From: Pseudohoeflea suaedae
GTDB lineage: Bacteria > Pseudomonadota > Alphaproteobacteria > Rhizobiales > Rhizobiaceae
Reading direction: 5' to 3'
Assembly (NCBI RefSeq): GCF_004354915.1
Contig: NZ_SMSI01000003.1
Span: 1 to 64,000, forward strand
Length of the DNA stretch: 64,000 nt
In this document: piece after piece, positions 46,215 to 53,978 of the stretch
Numbering within the stretch: the stretch's first letter is position 1
Layout of the letters: the number at the start of each line of letters is the position of its first letter
Translations under genes and position numbers: made by a program
Notes under the pieces: model-generated
Seen by the model: only the letters and a program-made list of their open reading frames with translations
Database searches by the model: none
Told to the model about the DNA's origin: nothing

Positions 46215-46787
46215 CTAGCGGTTCTTCCCCGGCACCCAGAGCACTTCCGTCCTGCCCTTGTCGTTGGACCAGCGGGCGGCGACGAAAAGGAAGTCGGACA
46301 GACGGTTGATATAGCGGATGGCGGAGGGATTGAGTTCCTCCACGGCTGCCGCGGCAACGGTCAGCCTCTCTGCGCGGCGGCAGACCGCGCGGGCCAGATG
46401 CAGATGCGCGGCCAATGGCGATCCGCCCGGGAGAATGAAGGATTTCAGCGGTTCGAGATCGCCGTTCAGCTGGTCGATCTCTGCTTCCAGGCGCTCGACC
46501 TGTGCATCGACGATCCGCAGAGGGTCCCATTCGGGCTTCTCCTCCATCTCCGGCGTGGCGAGGTCGGCGCCGAGATCGAAGCAATCGTTCTGGATGCGCG
46601 ACAGCATGGCGTCGAGCTCCTTCATGTCGCCGACATACAGGCGCGCCATGCCGATGGTGGAGTTCAACTCGTCAACGGTTCCGAAGGCCTCGATCCTCAG
46701 ATCGCTCTTCGGGCGGCGCTCGCCGGTGACGAGGCCGGTGGTGCCGTCGTCGCCGGTGCGGGTGTAGATCTTGTTGAGCTTGACCAT
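46215..46787 (-). CDS. Cob(I)yrinic acid a,c-diamide adenosyltransferase (PduO type)
   Basis: A 190-residue ATP:cob(I)alamin adenosyltransferase that makes adenosylcobalamin. The ATP-binding N-terminus TRTGDDGTTGL (9-19), VDELNSTIG, and the helical segment ARAVCRRAERL and the late YINRLSDFLFVAAR are family hallmarks. It complements cobS-cobT found 26 kb away and shows B12 synthesis or salvage in this organism. It is followed upstream by the small twin-helix membrane gene. Confidence 0.93.
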   Translation of the reverse strand: MVKLNKIYTRTGDDGTTGLVTGERRPKSDLRIEAFGTVDELNSTIGMARLYVGDMKELDAMLSRIQNDCFDLGADLATPEMEEKPEWDPLRIVDAQVERLEAEIDQLNGDLEPLKSFILPGGSPLAAHLHLARAVCRRAERLTVAAAAVEELNPSAIRYINRLSDFLFVAARWSNDKGRTEVLWVPGKNR

Positions 46788-46793
46788 GTCCAG

Positions 46794-46991
46794 TCAGCGC
46801 CCGCCGCCGGTCAGCCACAGGGTGGCGACGATGAGAATGATCGCGATGAACTGGAGGAGAACGCGCAACTGCATGAGCTTGTTCGACGTGCTGCCGCTTC
46901 CCCCGCGCGACATGTGCACGATGCCCCGGATCAGCACGAAGGCCACTGAAACCATGGCGATGATCGCCAGTATATACGTCACTGTCGACAT
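46794..46991 (-). CDS. Small twin-transmembrane HIG1-like protein
   Basis: A 65-residue protein with two hydrophobic segments (YILAIIAMVSVAFVLIRGIV and LLQFIAIILIVATLWLTGG) joined by a basic loop (HMSRGGSGSTSNKLMQLR). This is the alphaproteobacterial twin-helix/HIG1 type, which is linked to respiratory complexes in mitochondria but has no proven role in bacteria. It ends 7 bases before the adenosyltransferase gene on the same strand, so the two are co-transcribed. Confidence 0.82.
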   Translation of the reverse strand: MSTVTYILAIIAMVSVAFVLIRGIVHMSRGGSGSTSNKLMQLRVLLQFIAIILIVATLWLTGGGR

Positions 46992-47056
46992 TGAATGTCC
47001 TTTCGATTTCCCCTGTTCACATAGGAGAAATGCGGCTGCAATCCAACCGGATCAGT

Positions 47057-47899
47057 TCATTGTGAACGAATGAGAAGCTTGTAGAGAAGGCCGGACGGCA
47101 GGAGCCGCTGCGCCAGGATGCCGAGTTTGGCCTTTGTGGTCACCGGATAATGGGCGCGGGGACGCTGCGAGGTGAGGGCATGGCGCAAGGCCTTGTAGAC
47201 GGTCTCGGGACCGTCCTTGCGGCGCTTCGACTTCGCATCGCCCTTCAGGATCGAGATGCGCTTGACGTATTCGGTGCCGTAGGGCGACGTATCCTGATCG
47301 ACATTGGCGAGGAAATATTCAAGCGCATTGGTGGCGATATTGCTGGCAATCGGGCCGGGCTCGATGAGGCTGACACGAATGCCGCTGCCTTCCAGTTCCA
47401 TGCGCTGCGTCAGCGCCAGGCCTTCGAGCGCGAATTTCGAGGCGTTGTAGGCCCCGCTCCAGCGCACCGGCACACGGCCCAGTATCGAGGAACAATGGAC
47501 GATCCGCCCGTGGCCCTGCTTGCGCATGACGGGCAGGACGTGGCGCGTGAGTTCGTGGTAGCCGAAGAAATTGACCTCGAACTGATGGCGCAATGCGTCC
47601 GTCGACAGGTCCTCGACCGCGCCCAGCTGGCTGACCGCGCCGTTGTTGTAGAGCGCGTCGCACCGCCCGCCTGTCGCTTCCATCGCGCGATCGAAGAAGC
47701 TCGCGATGCTTCCGGTGTCGGCATAGTCGAGCTCGAAGGCCTCGATGCCGGCCTGCCGCAGCGCCGCGATGTCATCGGGTTTGCGGGCCGAGGCGATCAC
47801 CTTCCAGCCGTCCTGCATCAATCTACGGGCGCAATGCGCGCCGATACCGCTCGAGCATCCGGTGATGAGGACAACTTTCTGTCCGCTGCGATCGTACAT
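47057..47899 (-). CDS. SDR-family oxidoreductase
   Basis: A 280-residue short-chain dehydrogenase. The cofactor motif TGCSSGIG lies at about 12-19, NNGAVSQ marks the NNAG position, and the catalytic Ser with YNASKFALEG (Y and K) follow. The C-terminus is longer than in classical SDRs, with basic residues and a final hydrophobic stretch (LAQRLLPSGLLYKLLI). The substrate is unknown. The start at 47899 (MYDRSGQK) precedes the Rossmann strand directly. Confidence 0.88.
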   Translation of the reverse strand: MYDRSGQKVVLITGCSSGIGAHCARRLMQDGWKVIASARKPDDIAALRQAGIEAFELDYADTGSIASFFDRAMEATGGRCDALYNNGAVSQLGAVEDLSTDALRHQFEVNFFGYHELTRHVLPVMRKQGHGRIVHCSSILGRVPVRWSGAYNASKFALEGLALTQRMELEGSGIRVSLIEPGPIASNIATNALEYFLANVDQDTSPYGTEYVKRISILKGDAKSKRRKDGPETVYKALRHALTSQRPRAHYPVTTKAKLGILAQRLLPSGLLYKLLIRSQ

Positions 47900-47993
47900 A
47901 TAAGCTGACCCTTTCGTTTTGGGCGACGAATCCCATTTGGTAATGTGATACCTGATTTGGTTTGCAATTGCCCCCGGGCGGCGAAGAGAGACG

Positions 47994-48884
47994 ATGAAAA
48001 GAAGCAAGCGGGTGCGGTCGGTCCTGTGGGACGCGATCTATCACTTCACCATGGATGACGGCTGGGCGATGTCGAGCCACGTCGCCATGTCGGTGCTGCT
48101 CGCACTGTTTCCCTTCGTCATCTTCGGCGCCGCGCTCGCAAGCTTTCTCGGTGCCAGTTCCTATGCCGAAACCGTTTCATACGTGATCTTCGACACCTGG
48201 CCCGAAAACATTGCCGAACCCATTTCGCGCGAAGTGGTGCAGGTGCTGACGGTGGATCGCGGCGGACTGGTCACCATCTCGGTGGTCGCGGCAGCGCTTT
48301 TCTCGACCAACGGCGTCGAGGCGCTCCGTCTGTCGCTCAATCGCGCCTACCGGGTTACCGATACGCGGCCCTGGTATGTCACCCGGGCGCAGAGCCTCGG
48401 CTTCGTCATCATGGGCGTGCTGACGATCGTGCTGGTGAGCTTCCTGGTAGTCGTCGGGCCTGTGATCGTGCGTCTGGCGCGTGAACATTTTCCGCTTCTC
48501 GAAAACATCATCACGGCCTTCGACAACTGGCGCAACGCGCTCGCCATCGTCGTGCTCGTGATCGGGCTGATGGTCTCGCATATGTGGCTTCCCGCGGGAC
48601 GGCGCCGGATGATCGACATCCTGCCCGGTGTGACGCTCACGCTGGTGGCCTGGATCGTGGGTGCGGTGGGCTTTGCCTGGTATCTCAAGGAGATGGCCAA
48701 TTACGTCGCCACCTATGCGGGGCTTGCCTCGATCGTGATCGCGCTCCTGTTCCTCTACATGGTGGGGGCGATCTTCATCTTCGGAGCGGAAATCAATGCC
48801 GCGCGGATGAAGGTGAAGGCCCGCATCCGTGCCGAGCGGGAAGCCGCGGAGGCCGCGAAGGCGGAAGGCGTGACGGCGAACTGA
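47994..48884 (+). CDS. YihY/BrkB family membrane protein
   Basis: A 296-residue inner-membrane protein of the YihY/virulence factor BrkB family with about six helices. Segments MSSHVAMSVLLALFPFVIFGAAL near the N-terminus, FSTNGVEALRLSLNRAYRV and the late YVATYAGLASIVIALLFLYMVGAIFIFGAEINA are characteristic. The charged C-terminal helix is cytoplasmic. The function is not known; an RNase BN role once claimed for it is no longer accepted. It is divergent from the SDR gene. Confidence 0.9.
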   Translation: MKRSKRVRSVLWDAIYHFTMDDGWAMSSHVAMSVLLALFPFVIFGAALASFLGASSYAETVSYVIFDTWPENIAEPISREVVQVLTVDRGGLVTISVVAAALFSTNGVEALRLSLNRAYRVTDTRPWYVTRAQSLGFVIMGVLTIVLVSFLVVVGPVIVRLAREHFPLLENIITAFDNWRNALAIVVLVIGLMVSHMWLPAGRRRMIDILPGVTLTLVAWIVGAVGFAWYLKEMANYVATYAGLASIVIALLFLYMVGAIFIFGAEINAARMKVKARIRAEREAAEAAKAEGVTAN

Positions 48885-49015
48885 ACGCCGCGTCTCCGCA
48901 GGTGGCGCCTGCGGACCTCGCCTTAACTCCGTCTTCAGGCTGTTTGTCAGTAATCCTGCGTTCAGGGCCGCCGGCGTGTATATTCTTACCGGTGAGAAAT
49001 CATAGGTGGGTGCCG

Positions 49016-49303
49016 ATGTATTCCACAATGAGCCTGGAAATGACGCTTACCATGCTCGCGGTAGCGGCAGCAGCGTCGTTCTTTCTTGGAAATGCAATGA
49101 ACTCGATCCTGGGCGCCGTGGGTTTCGGCGTCCTCGGCAACATGGTGATCCTGTTCTTCGGCTACCTGCTCGGGCGCGGACTTCTCGTCAGGCTGCCCTA
49201 CCGGACCGTCACGCCGGAGCTTCACATCCCCACGGCAATCTTCTGCGCCTTCGCGTCTCTCTTCCTGCTCGTGGTGATCAAGCGGGTGATGGAAAAGGTC
49301 TGA
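49016..49303 (+). CDS. Small hypothetical membrane protein
   Basis: A 95-residue protein I do not recognise. It has three hydrophobic segments (MTLTMLAVAAAASFFLGNAMN, ILGAVGFGVLGNMVILFFGYLLG and the C-terminal IPTAIFCAFASLFLLVVI) and a short basic end. An AGGTGGG ribosome binding site precedes the ATG at 49016. The 3' end overlaps gluQ by 26 bases in convergent orientation. The glycine-rich helices recall small GlsB-type membrane proteins, but the match is weak. Confidence 0.65.
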   Translation: MYSTMSLEMTLTMLAVAAAASFFLGNAMNSILGAVGFGVLGNMVILFFGYLLGRGLLVRLPYRTVTPELHIPTAIFCAFASLFLLVVIKRVMEKV

Positions 49304-50198
49304 GTTCGGCGCCGATACCGGCCATGCGCGCGATGTCGGCTGCCGTGCTGCCGCCGTTGCGCAGTGCGGCGAGCGCGGTGTCGGCATCACTCTTCGACAG
49401 TTTGCGCCCGCTCTCGTCGGCAACCAGCCGGTGGTGCCTGTAAACCGGCTGATCGAGCCCCAGGATCTCCTGGAGCAGACGGTGGATCGCCGTCGCCTCG
49501 AAGAGGTCCCGGCCGCGGATCACATCCGTGATGCCCTGGTCATCATCGTCCAGGACCACAGAGAGGTGGTAGCTTGCGGGCGTATCGCGCCGCGCGAGGA
49601 TCACGTCGCCCCATTTCGCAGGATCCGCCGGATGCGCTGCCCCGTCGCCCCCGCTCTCATGCGCCTCCTGCCAGAGGAGTTGCGTCTTCAGGCCCTCGAT
49701 TGCCCGTTTCATGTCGAGCCGCCAGGCAAAGGGCGCGCCCGAGCCGATCCGCGCAGCGCGCCGATCGGCCGGGAGGTCGCGTTCGGTGCCCGGATAAAGC
49801 GGCGCGCCATCGGGATCGCGCGGCCAGGCTTCGCCGCTCTCCTCCTTCTCCCGCACGAGCGTCCTGATCTCGGCACGGCTCAGAAAGGCCGGATAGACGA
49901 GGCCGAGCCTTTCGAGCTCGGTCAAGGCCGCGCGGTAGACGTCGAAACGGTCCGATTGACGGCGCGCCGGCGCGGGCCACGAGAGGCCGAGCCATGCGAG
50001 GTCCTCGAAAATGGCCTGTTCGAATTCGGGGCGGCAGCGCTCGCGATCGATATCCTCGATCCTGAGCAGGAAGGTGCCGGCGTGATCCTGCGCGAACCGC
50101 CAGTTCAACAGCGCCGATCGGGCGTGGCCGAGATGCAGCAGGCCGTTGGGGCTAGGGGCGAAACGAACAATCGGCTTACGGGTTGGCGCATGCATCAT
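49278..50198 (-). CDS. gluQ: Glutamyl-Q tRNA(Asp) synthetase
   Basis: A 306-residue truncated glutamyl-tRNA synthetase paralogue lacking the anticodon-binding domain. It attaches glutamate to queuosine in tRNA-Asp. The HIGH-type motif is in RFAPSPNGLLHLGHARSAL and the KMSKS-type motif is KLSKS. The zinc-site cysteines of the E. coli enzyme are absent (YPAFLSRAEI and YPGTERD at these positions). It complements the queuosine transporter at 21.4 kb. Two adjacent starts (50198, 50195) exist. Confidence 0.9.
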   Translation of the reverse strand: MMHAPTRKPIVRFAPSPNGLLHLGHARSALLNWRFAQDHAGTFLLRIEDIDRERCRPEFEQAIFEDLAWLGLSWPAPARRQSDRFDVYRAALTELERLGLVYPAFLSRAEIRTLVREKEESGEAWPRDPDGAPLYPGTERDLPADRRAARIGSGAPFAWRLDMKRAIEGLKTQLLWQEAHESGGDGAAHPADPAKWGDVILARRDTPASYHLSVVLDDDDQGITDVIRGRDLFEATAIHRLLQEILGLDQPVYRHHRLVADESGRKLSKSDADTALAALRNGGSTAADIARMAGIGAELRPFPSPA

Positions 50199-50259
50199 GA
50201 CCGCCTTCTTGGCATGTTTTCGGGTTGACGTCATGAGGTCCGGCGCCCGACATGGGCGA

Positions 50260-50931
50260 ATGAGAAGCGCCGCACATCTGATCGAGACACAGAGCGACAT
50301 CGCCAGGGGATTGAGACAGCTTGCCGAAGCCGACCCTCGTCTCGTTCCCGTGATCGCGCAGGCCGGGCCGTTGCCGCTCAGGCGCAAGCCGGCGGGATTT
50401 GCCTCGCTCGCCGAGATCATCCTGTCGCAGATGGTGTCCAAGGCGAGTGCGGCCGCGCTGCAGGCCAAACTGGAGGCCCGGCTGGGGAACATCACGCCGG
50501 AGGGTGTTCTGTCGCTCAATGACGAGGCCGCGCGCGCCGTGGGGCTGTCCCGCGCCAAGGCCGAAACACTCAGGCGCATAGCCGAATCACTTGTTCTCGC
50601 GGAGGCGCCCGAACGGCTCGATCTCGACCATTTGTGCGAATGCCCGGTGAACGAGGCGATGGCGCTGATGACGGCAATCAAGGGTGTGGGGCCGTGGACG
50701 GCGGAGGTCTATCTCCTTTTCTGTGCCGGCCATCGCGATGTCTTTCCCTCCGGCGACATCGCGCTGCAGAGTGCGGCCCAGCATGCGCTGGGTCTGGAAA
50801 ACCGGCCGTCTGCAAGGCAACTGGCGCGAACAGCCGAGAGCTGGGCGCCCTGGCGTGGTGTCGCCGCGCGGCTTCTGTGGGCCTATTACGCGACCGCCAT
50901 GAAGCGGGATGCGACGCCGCTCGGCGCATGA
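50260..50931 (+). CDS. DNA-3-methyladenine glycosylase II family protein (AlkA-like)
   Basis: A 223-residue helix-hairpin-helix base-excision glycosylase. The HhH motif is LMTAIKGVGPWTAEVYLLF and the catalytic aspartate is in FPSGDIAL. It removes alkylated purines such as 3-methyladenine from DNA. It lacks the N-terminal TBP-like domain of E. coli AlkA, which matches the short bacterial type. The start ATG at 50260 (MRSAAHLIETQSDI) is preferred; 50233 is possible. It is divergent from gluQ. Confidence 0.9.
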   Translation: MRSAAHLIETQSDIARGLRQLAEADPRLVPVIAQAGPLPLRRKPAGFASLAEIILSQMVSKASAAALQAKLEARLGNITPEGVLSLNDEAARAVGLSRAKAETLRRIAESLVLAEAPERLDLDHLCECPVNEAMALMTAIKGVGPWTAEVYLLFCAGHRDVFPSGDIALQSAAQHALGLENRPSARQLARTAESWAPWRGVAARLLWAYYATAMKRDATPLGA

Positions 50932-51043
50932 TTGCCCCGTTTCGGGAAGCCGTTCACGAACAGAAATTTGCCAGCTTCACAAGCGTGTCACACTGCGCCT
51001 AATATAAGGCCCCGTAAGGTAATGAATCGATCAGGAGTGAGAC

Positions 51044-51601
51044 TTGACGATCCATGTATCTCCGCAGGCACTTCCTGCACTGGTGCTGAATGCGGATTAC
51101 AGGCCACTGAGTTACTACCCGTTGTCGCTGTGGTCGTGGCAGGATGCGGTGAAGGCGGTCTTTCTCGACCGTGTGAACATCGTTGCCGAGTACGAGCAGC
51201 TGGTGTCTTCGCCAAGCTTTTCGATGAAGATCCCGAGCGTCGTCTGCCTCAAGAGCTATGTGCGGCCGTCACGTCACCCGGCATTCACCCGTTTCAACGT
51301 CTTCCTGCGCGATCATTTCGAATGCCAGTATTGCGGCTCGTCGGAAGATCTGACGTTCGACCATGTGATCCCGCGCCGCTGCGGCGGCCAGACGACATGG
51401 GAAAACGTCGTGGCGGCCTGTTCGCCCTGCAACCTCAGGAAGGGCGGGCTGATGCCGGAACATGCCGGCATGCTGCCGCACCAGAAGCCGTTCAGGCCGA
51501 CGGTACAGGATCTGCACAATAACGGCCGGTCGTTTCCACCCAACTATCTGCATGAAAGTTGGATGGACTATCTCTACTGGGACGTGGAGCTGCAGCCCTG
51601 A
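51044..51601 (+). CDS. HNH endonuclease family protein
   Basis: A 185-residue protein with a C-terminal HNH domain. The zinc cysteines are C94 and C97 (CQYC) and C126 and C129 (CSPCN), and the catalytic histidine is in FDHVIPRRCGG (H107). Widespread in alphaproteobacteria as a single-copy non-mobile gene, so probably a housekeeping nuclease rather than a homing enzyme. The start is a TTG at 51044 with a CAGGAG ribosome binding site, the only start keeping the conserved N-terminus LPALVLNADYRPLSY. Confidence 0.88.
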   Translation: MTIHVSPQALPALVLNADYRPLSYYPLSLWSWQDAVKAVFLDRVNIVAEYEQLVSSPSFSMKIPSVVCLKSYVRPSRHPAFTRFNVFLRDHFECQYCGSSEDLTFDHVIPRRCGGQTTWENVVAACSPCNLRKGGLMPEHAGMLPHQKPFRPTVQDLHNNGRSFPPNYLHESWMDYLYWDVELQP

Positions 51602-51614
51602 ACGGGCTTTTTTT
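51594..51614 (+). terminator. Intrinsic terminator overlapping the HNH gene stop
   Basis: A 5-bp stem AGCCC/GGGCT with loop TGAAC is followed by seven T. The gene stop codon TGA lies in the loop. The stem is short but GC-rich and the T-run is perfect. Confidence 0.7.
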
Positions 51615-51652
51615 GTGCGCGCTTTTCGCCGGGGTCTTTGCGACGGACCCGT

Positions 51653-52171
51653 TCAGGCCCGCTTGAAGGCGCCCCGGAAGGCGATCCATGCGAGGATCAC
51701 GCTCGCCACGACGTTCCAGCCGGCAAAGGACAGACCCAGCACGCGCAGCGCTGCGGCATCGCAGGACGGCGGCTTCTTGGAATTGATGTCGGCCAGCAGG
51801 TCGCCGGCGTTGACCGTCACGCCCAGTGCCGAGGTGGCGCAGGTCGCCGGTCCCGCCCACCAGTGCCATTCCACGCCCGAATGATAGATGCCGAGAACGG
51901 CGCCATAGACCATCAGGATGCCGCCGACGAGCAGGAGCCCGCGCACCATGCTGCCCGGTGCCTTGAAGATCGCCGCCAGCGCCGCGAGGATCATCAGCGG
52001 AACGCTGTAGTAATAGGGATCGCGTTCCATCAGGCAGAGCGCGCAGGGGATGTAGCCGCCGATATGTTCGAAGCCGAGTGCGGCCCCCACCACCGCCGCC
52101 ATGGCGACGGCGAGAAAGAGCGCGGTGTAGAGCTGGCTGGGACCCGCCGGTGCGGTGAGATGCTTGATCAT
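51653..52171 (-). CDS. dsbB: Disulfide bond formation protein B (DsbB family)
   Basis: A 172-residue inner-membrane protein with about four helices. The two redox pairs are C43-x-x-C46 in IPCALC and C111/C137 (ATCATSAL and PPSCDAA). DsbB passes electrons from DsbA to quinones. The start at 52171 (MIKHLTAP) fits the first helix. It follows the YqaA gene by 2 bases on the same strand, so they form a pair. Confidence 0.9.
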   Translation of the reverse strand: MIKHLTAPAGPSQLYTALFLAVAMAAVVGAALGFEHIGGYIPCALCLMERDPYYYSVPLMILAALAAIFKAPGSMVRGLLLVGGILMVYGAVLGIYHSGVEWHWWAGPATCATSALGVTVNAGDLLADINSKKPPSCDAAALRVLGLSFAGWNVVASVILAWIAFRGAFKRA

Positions 52172-52173
52172 GG

Positions 52174-52761
52174 TCAGAACACGAACTTTACGGCGTACAA
52201 CCCGCCGACGAGCAGGAGAACGAAGAGGATGAAGAGAAGATTGAGATACTTCTCGATGAAGACGCGGATCGGATCGCCGAACCTGTAGAGAAGAAACGCG
52301 ACAAGGAAGAAGCGAAACCCGCGGCCGATGACCGATATGACGGTGAAGGCCAGCAGGTTGAAGCCCGTCGTGCCCGAGAATATCGTGACCACCTTGTAGG
52401 GAAAGGGGGTGATCGCCGCGCCGAAGATCGCCCATCCGCCCCAGGAGGAGGAATTGTACCAGGCGCTCAGTTCCTGAAAGGAATCCGCCTTGCCGTAGAA
52501 GGCGAGGATCGGCTGGCCGATGGTCTCGAACAGGAACATGCCGATCGCATAGCCCATGAACGCACCCAGCACCGAGCCGACCGTGCAGATCAGCGCCAGC
52601 CGGATCCAGCTCTCGCGGCGCGCCAGCACCATCGGGATCAGAAGCGCGTCGGGCGGGATGGGGAAGATCGAGCTTTCGACGAAGGAGACGCCGAAGAGGG
52701 CTTTTTCCGCGTGGCGGGTCGCGGCGAGCGACATGGTCCAGTCATAGAGGCGGCGCAGCAT
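52174..52761 (-). CDS. YqaA family (VTT/DedA-like) membrane protein
   Basis: A 195-residue polytopic membrane protein of the YqaA/VTT type, related to DedA. The segments ESSIFPIPPDALLIPMVL, SVLGAFMGYAIG, AAITPFPYKVVTIFSGTTGF and GRGFRFFLVAFLLYRFG are the family signature. DedA relatives move lipids such as undecaprenyl phosphate; the substrate of YqaA is unknown. It leads the YqaA-dsbB pair, with a 203-base spacer before tRNA-Leu that is on the other strand. Confidence 0.9.
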   Translation of the reverse strand: MLRRLYDWTMSLAATRHAEKALFGVSFVESSIFPIPPDALLIPMVLARRESWIRLALICTVGSVLGAFMGYAIGMFLFETIGQPILAFYGKADSFQELSAWYNSSSWGGWAIFGAAITPFPYKVVTIFSGTTGFNLLAFTVISVIGRGFRFFLVAFLLYRFGDPIRVFIEKYLNLLFILFVLLLVGGLYAVKFVF

Positions 52762-52964
52762 GGCGGTCCCGTCAGAAGTGATCAGTCGTCCGCGCTTTTA
52801 GAAGGGATCGGCCCGAGAGGGAAGCGTTTCGATGTCGCGGGCCAATCACGATGATGTGCCCATCACGACTTCGTCCCGCTTCGTGAATGAAACCGCCAAA
52901 AAGCATTTGACCCGACAGCGTCGGTGAATATAGTCCCGCCGTTCCCGCGACCCGCGCGGGGCAA

Positions 52965-53049
52965 GCCCCTGTGGCGGAATTGGTAGACGCGCTCGACTCA
53001 AAATCGAGTTCCGCAAGGAGTGCTGGTTCGATCCCGGCCAGGGGCACCA
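52965..53049 (+). tRNA. tRNA-Leu (anticodon CAA)
   Basis: A complete 85-nt tRNA with a long variable arm, as expected for leucine. The acceptor begins GCCCCTG and ends CAGGGGC-A-CCA. The anticodon stem CTCGA/TCGAG holds loop CTCAAAA with anticodon CAA, and the T arm has GGTTCGATCCC. It decodes UUG. Confidence 0.95.
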
Positions 53050-53065
53050 TTTTCTTCCGCTCGAT

Positions 53066-53434
53066 CTATCCGATCAGTTGCTCGCTGGTCATGTCGCGAA
53101 ATTTTTCCGGTACCGTCCAGCGGTCCGGAAGATGGGTTTCACCCCATCGGGCGAGCGCCTGAACTACCGGCAGAAGATCGGCGCCCTTTCGGGTGAGGCG
53201 ATAGACGCCGCGCCGGCGCCCCTGACCAGCCTGATCGCACACGATAAGTCCGGTCTCCTCCATGCGTCCAAGTCTGGAGGCGAGGATGTTGGTGGCGATT
53301 TTTTCCGGCAGGGCGATGAGCTCGGCAAAACTCGTCGCTCCCATTGCCATGGAGCGCAGGATCACGAGGGTCCATTTGTCGCCGACGATATCGAGCGACG
53401 AGGTGATGGGGCAGCCGGAGCGGAAAGTGGTCAT
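53066..53434 (-). CDS. HxlR-type transcriptional regulator
   Basis: A 122-residue winged-helix regulator of the HxlR family. The signature CPITSSLDIVGDKWTLVILR (C8) and the wing region LTRKGADLLPVVQALARW are clear. Family members often sense reactive electrophiles or redox changes through the N-terminal cysteine. It is divergent from the MAPEG gene, and a perfect palindrome lies between them, so it probably represses itself and that gene. Confidence 0.93.
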   Translation of the reverse strand: MTTFRSGCPITSSLDIVGDKWTLVILRSMAMGATSFAELIALPEKIATNILASRLGRMEETGLIVCDQAGQGRRRGVYRLTRKGADLLPVVQALARWGETHLPDRWTVPEKFRDMTSEQLIG

Positions 53435-53453
53435 GCCTCAGTCTGAATTTTAT

Positions 53454-53470
53454 ACTTGCAAAATGCAAGT
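53454..53470. promoter_or_regulatory. HxlR operator candidate
   Basis: ACTTGCAAAATGCAAGT is a perfect inverted repeat (6-bp arms, 5-base spacer) in the short divergent region between the HxlR and MAPEG genes, 20 bases from the regulator start. Its form and position fit an HxlR binding site. A promoter-like TATACTTGC overlaps it. Confidence 0.65.
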
Positions 53471-53507
53471 GCAAAGTGGATGGTTCCTCCAACAGGGAGA
53501 ACCGACC

Positions 53508-53879
53508 ATGCTGCCAATCACGACAATCCTGGCCTCCATTGCCGCCATCGCACTCGTCGCGCTCAGTGTTTCGGTCAGCCTGGCGCGGATGAAGGCCGGC
53601 GTGAACCTTGGGATGGGCGACGACCCGTATCTCATGCGTCGCATCCGCATCCAGGGCAATTTCATCGAATATGTGCCGCTTGCGGTGGTTGTCTGCGGTC
53701 TTGCCGAATTCCGGGGAGCCGGCGACGCCTGGCTGCTGGCAATCGCTGCGCTGCTGGTTATTGGCCGGATTTCCCATCCGGTGGGAATGCTTCTCGGATC
53801 GACGCCTCTGCGGGCCCTGGGCATGCTCGGGACATATGGATCGCTGCTTGTCGGAGCCGCCGCACTCACCTTCGGCTGA
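53508..53879 (+). CDS. MAPEG family membrane protein
   Basis: A 123-residue membrane protein with four hydrophobic segments. MAPEG marks include VSVSLARMKAGVNLGMGDDPYLMRRIRIQGNFIEYVPLAVVV and the later GRISHPVGML. Members act in glutathione conjugation or eicosanoid-like chemistry in animals and stress detoxification in bacteria. Start at 53508 with a GGGAG site upstream. Divergent from and probably controlled by the HxlR gene. Confidence 0.88.
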   Translation: MLPITTILASIAAIALVALSVSVSLARMKAGVNLGMGDDPYLMRRIRIQGNFIEYVPLAVVVCGLAEFRGAGDAWLLAIAALLVIGRISHPVGMLLGSTPLRALGMLGTYGSLLVGAAALTFG

Positions 53880-53978
53880 GGACGCGTGTCTCGGAAATTT
53901 CTGGTCATGAGCTGCTTCTCCCGCTAAATCGGAACTCGTCTGAAACGGGTAGACCTCCCCGTAGCCGGAGCATTCCGC

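Noticed and set aside
51044-51601. Homing or mobile HNH nuclease
   Set aside because: Conserved non-HNH N-terminal region and ordinary surroundings; no intron or intein signs.
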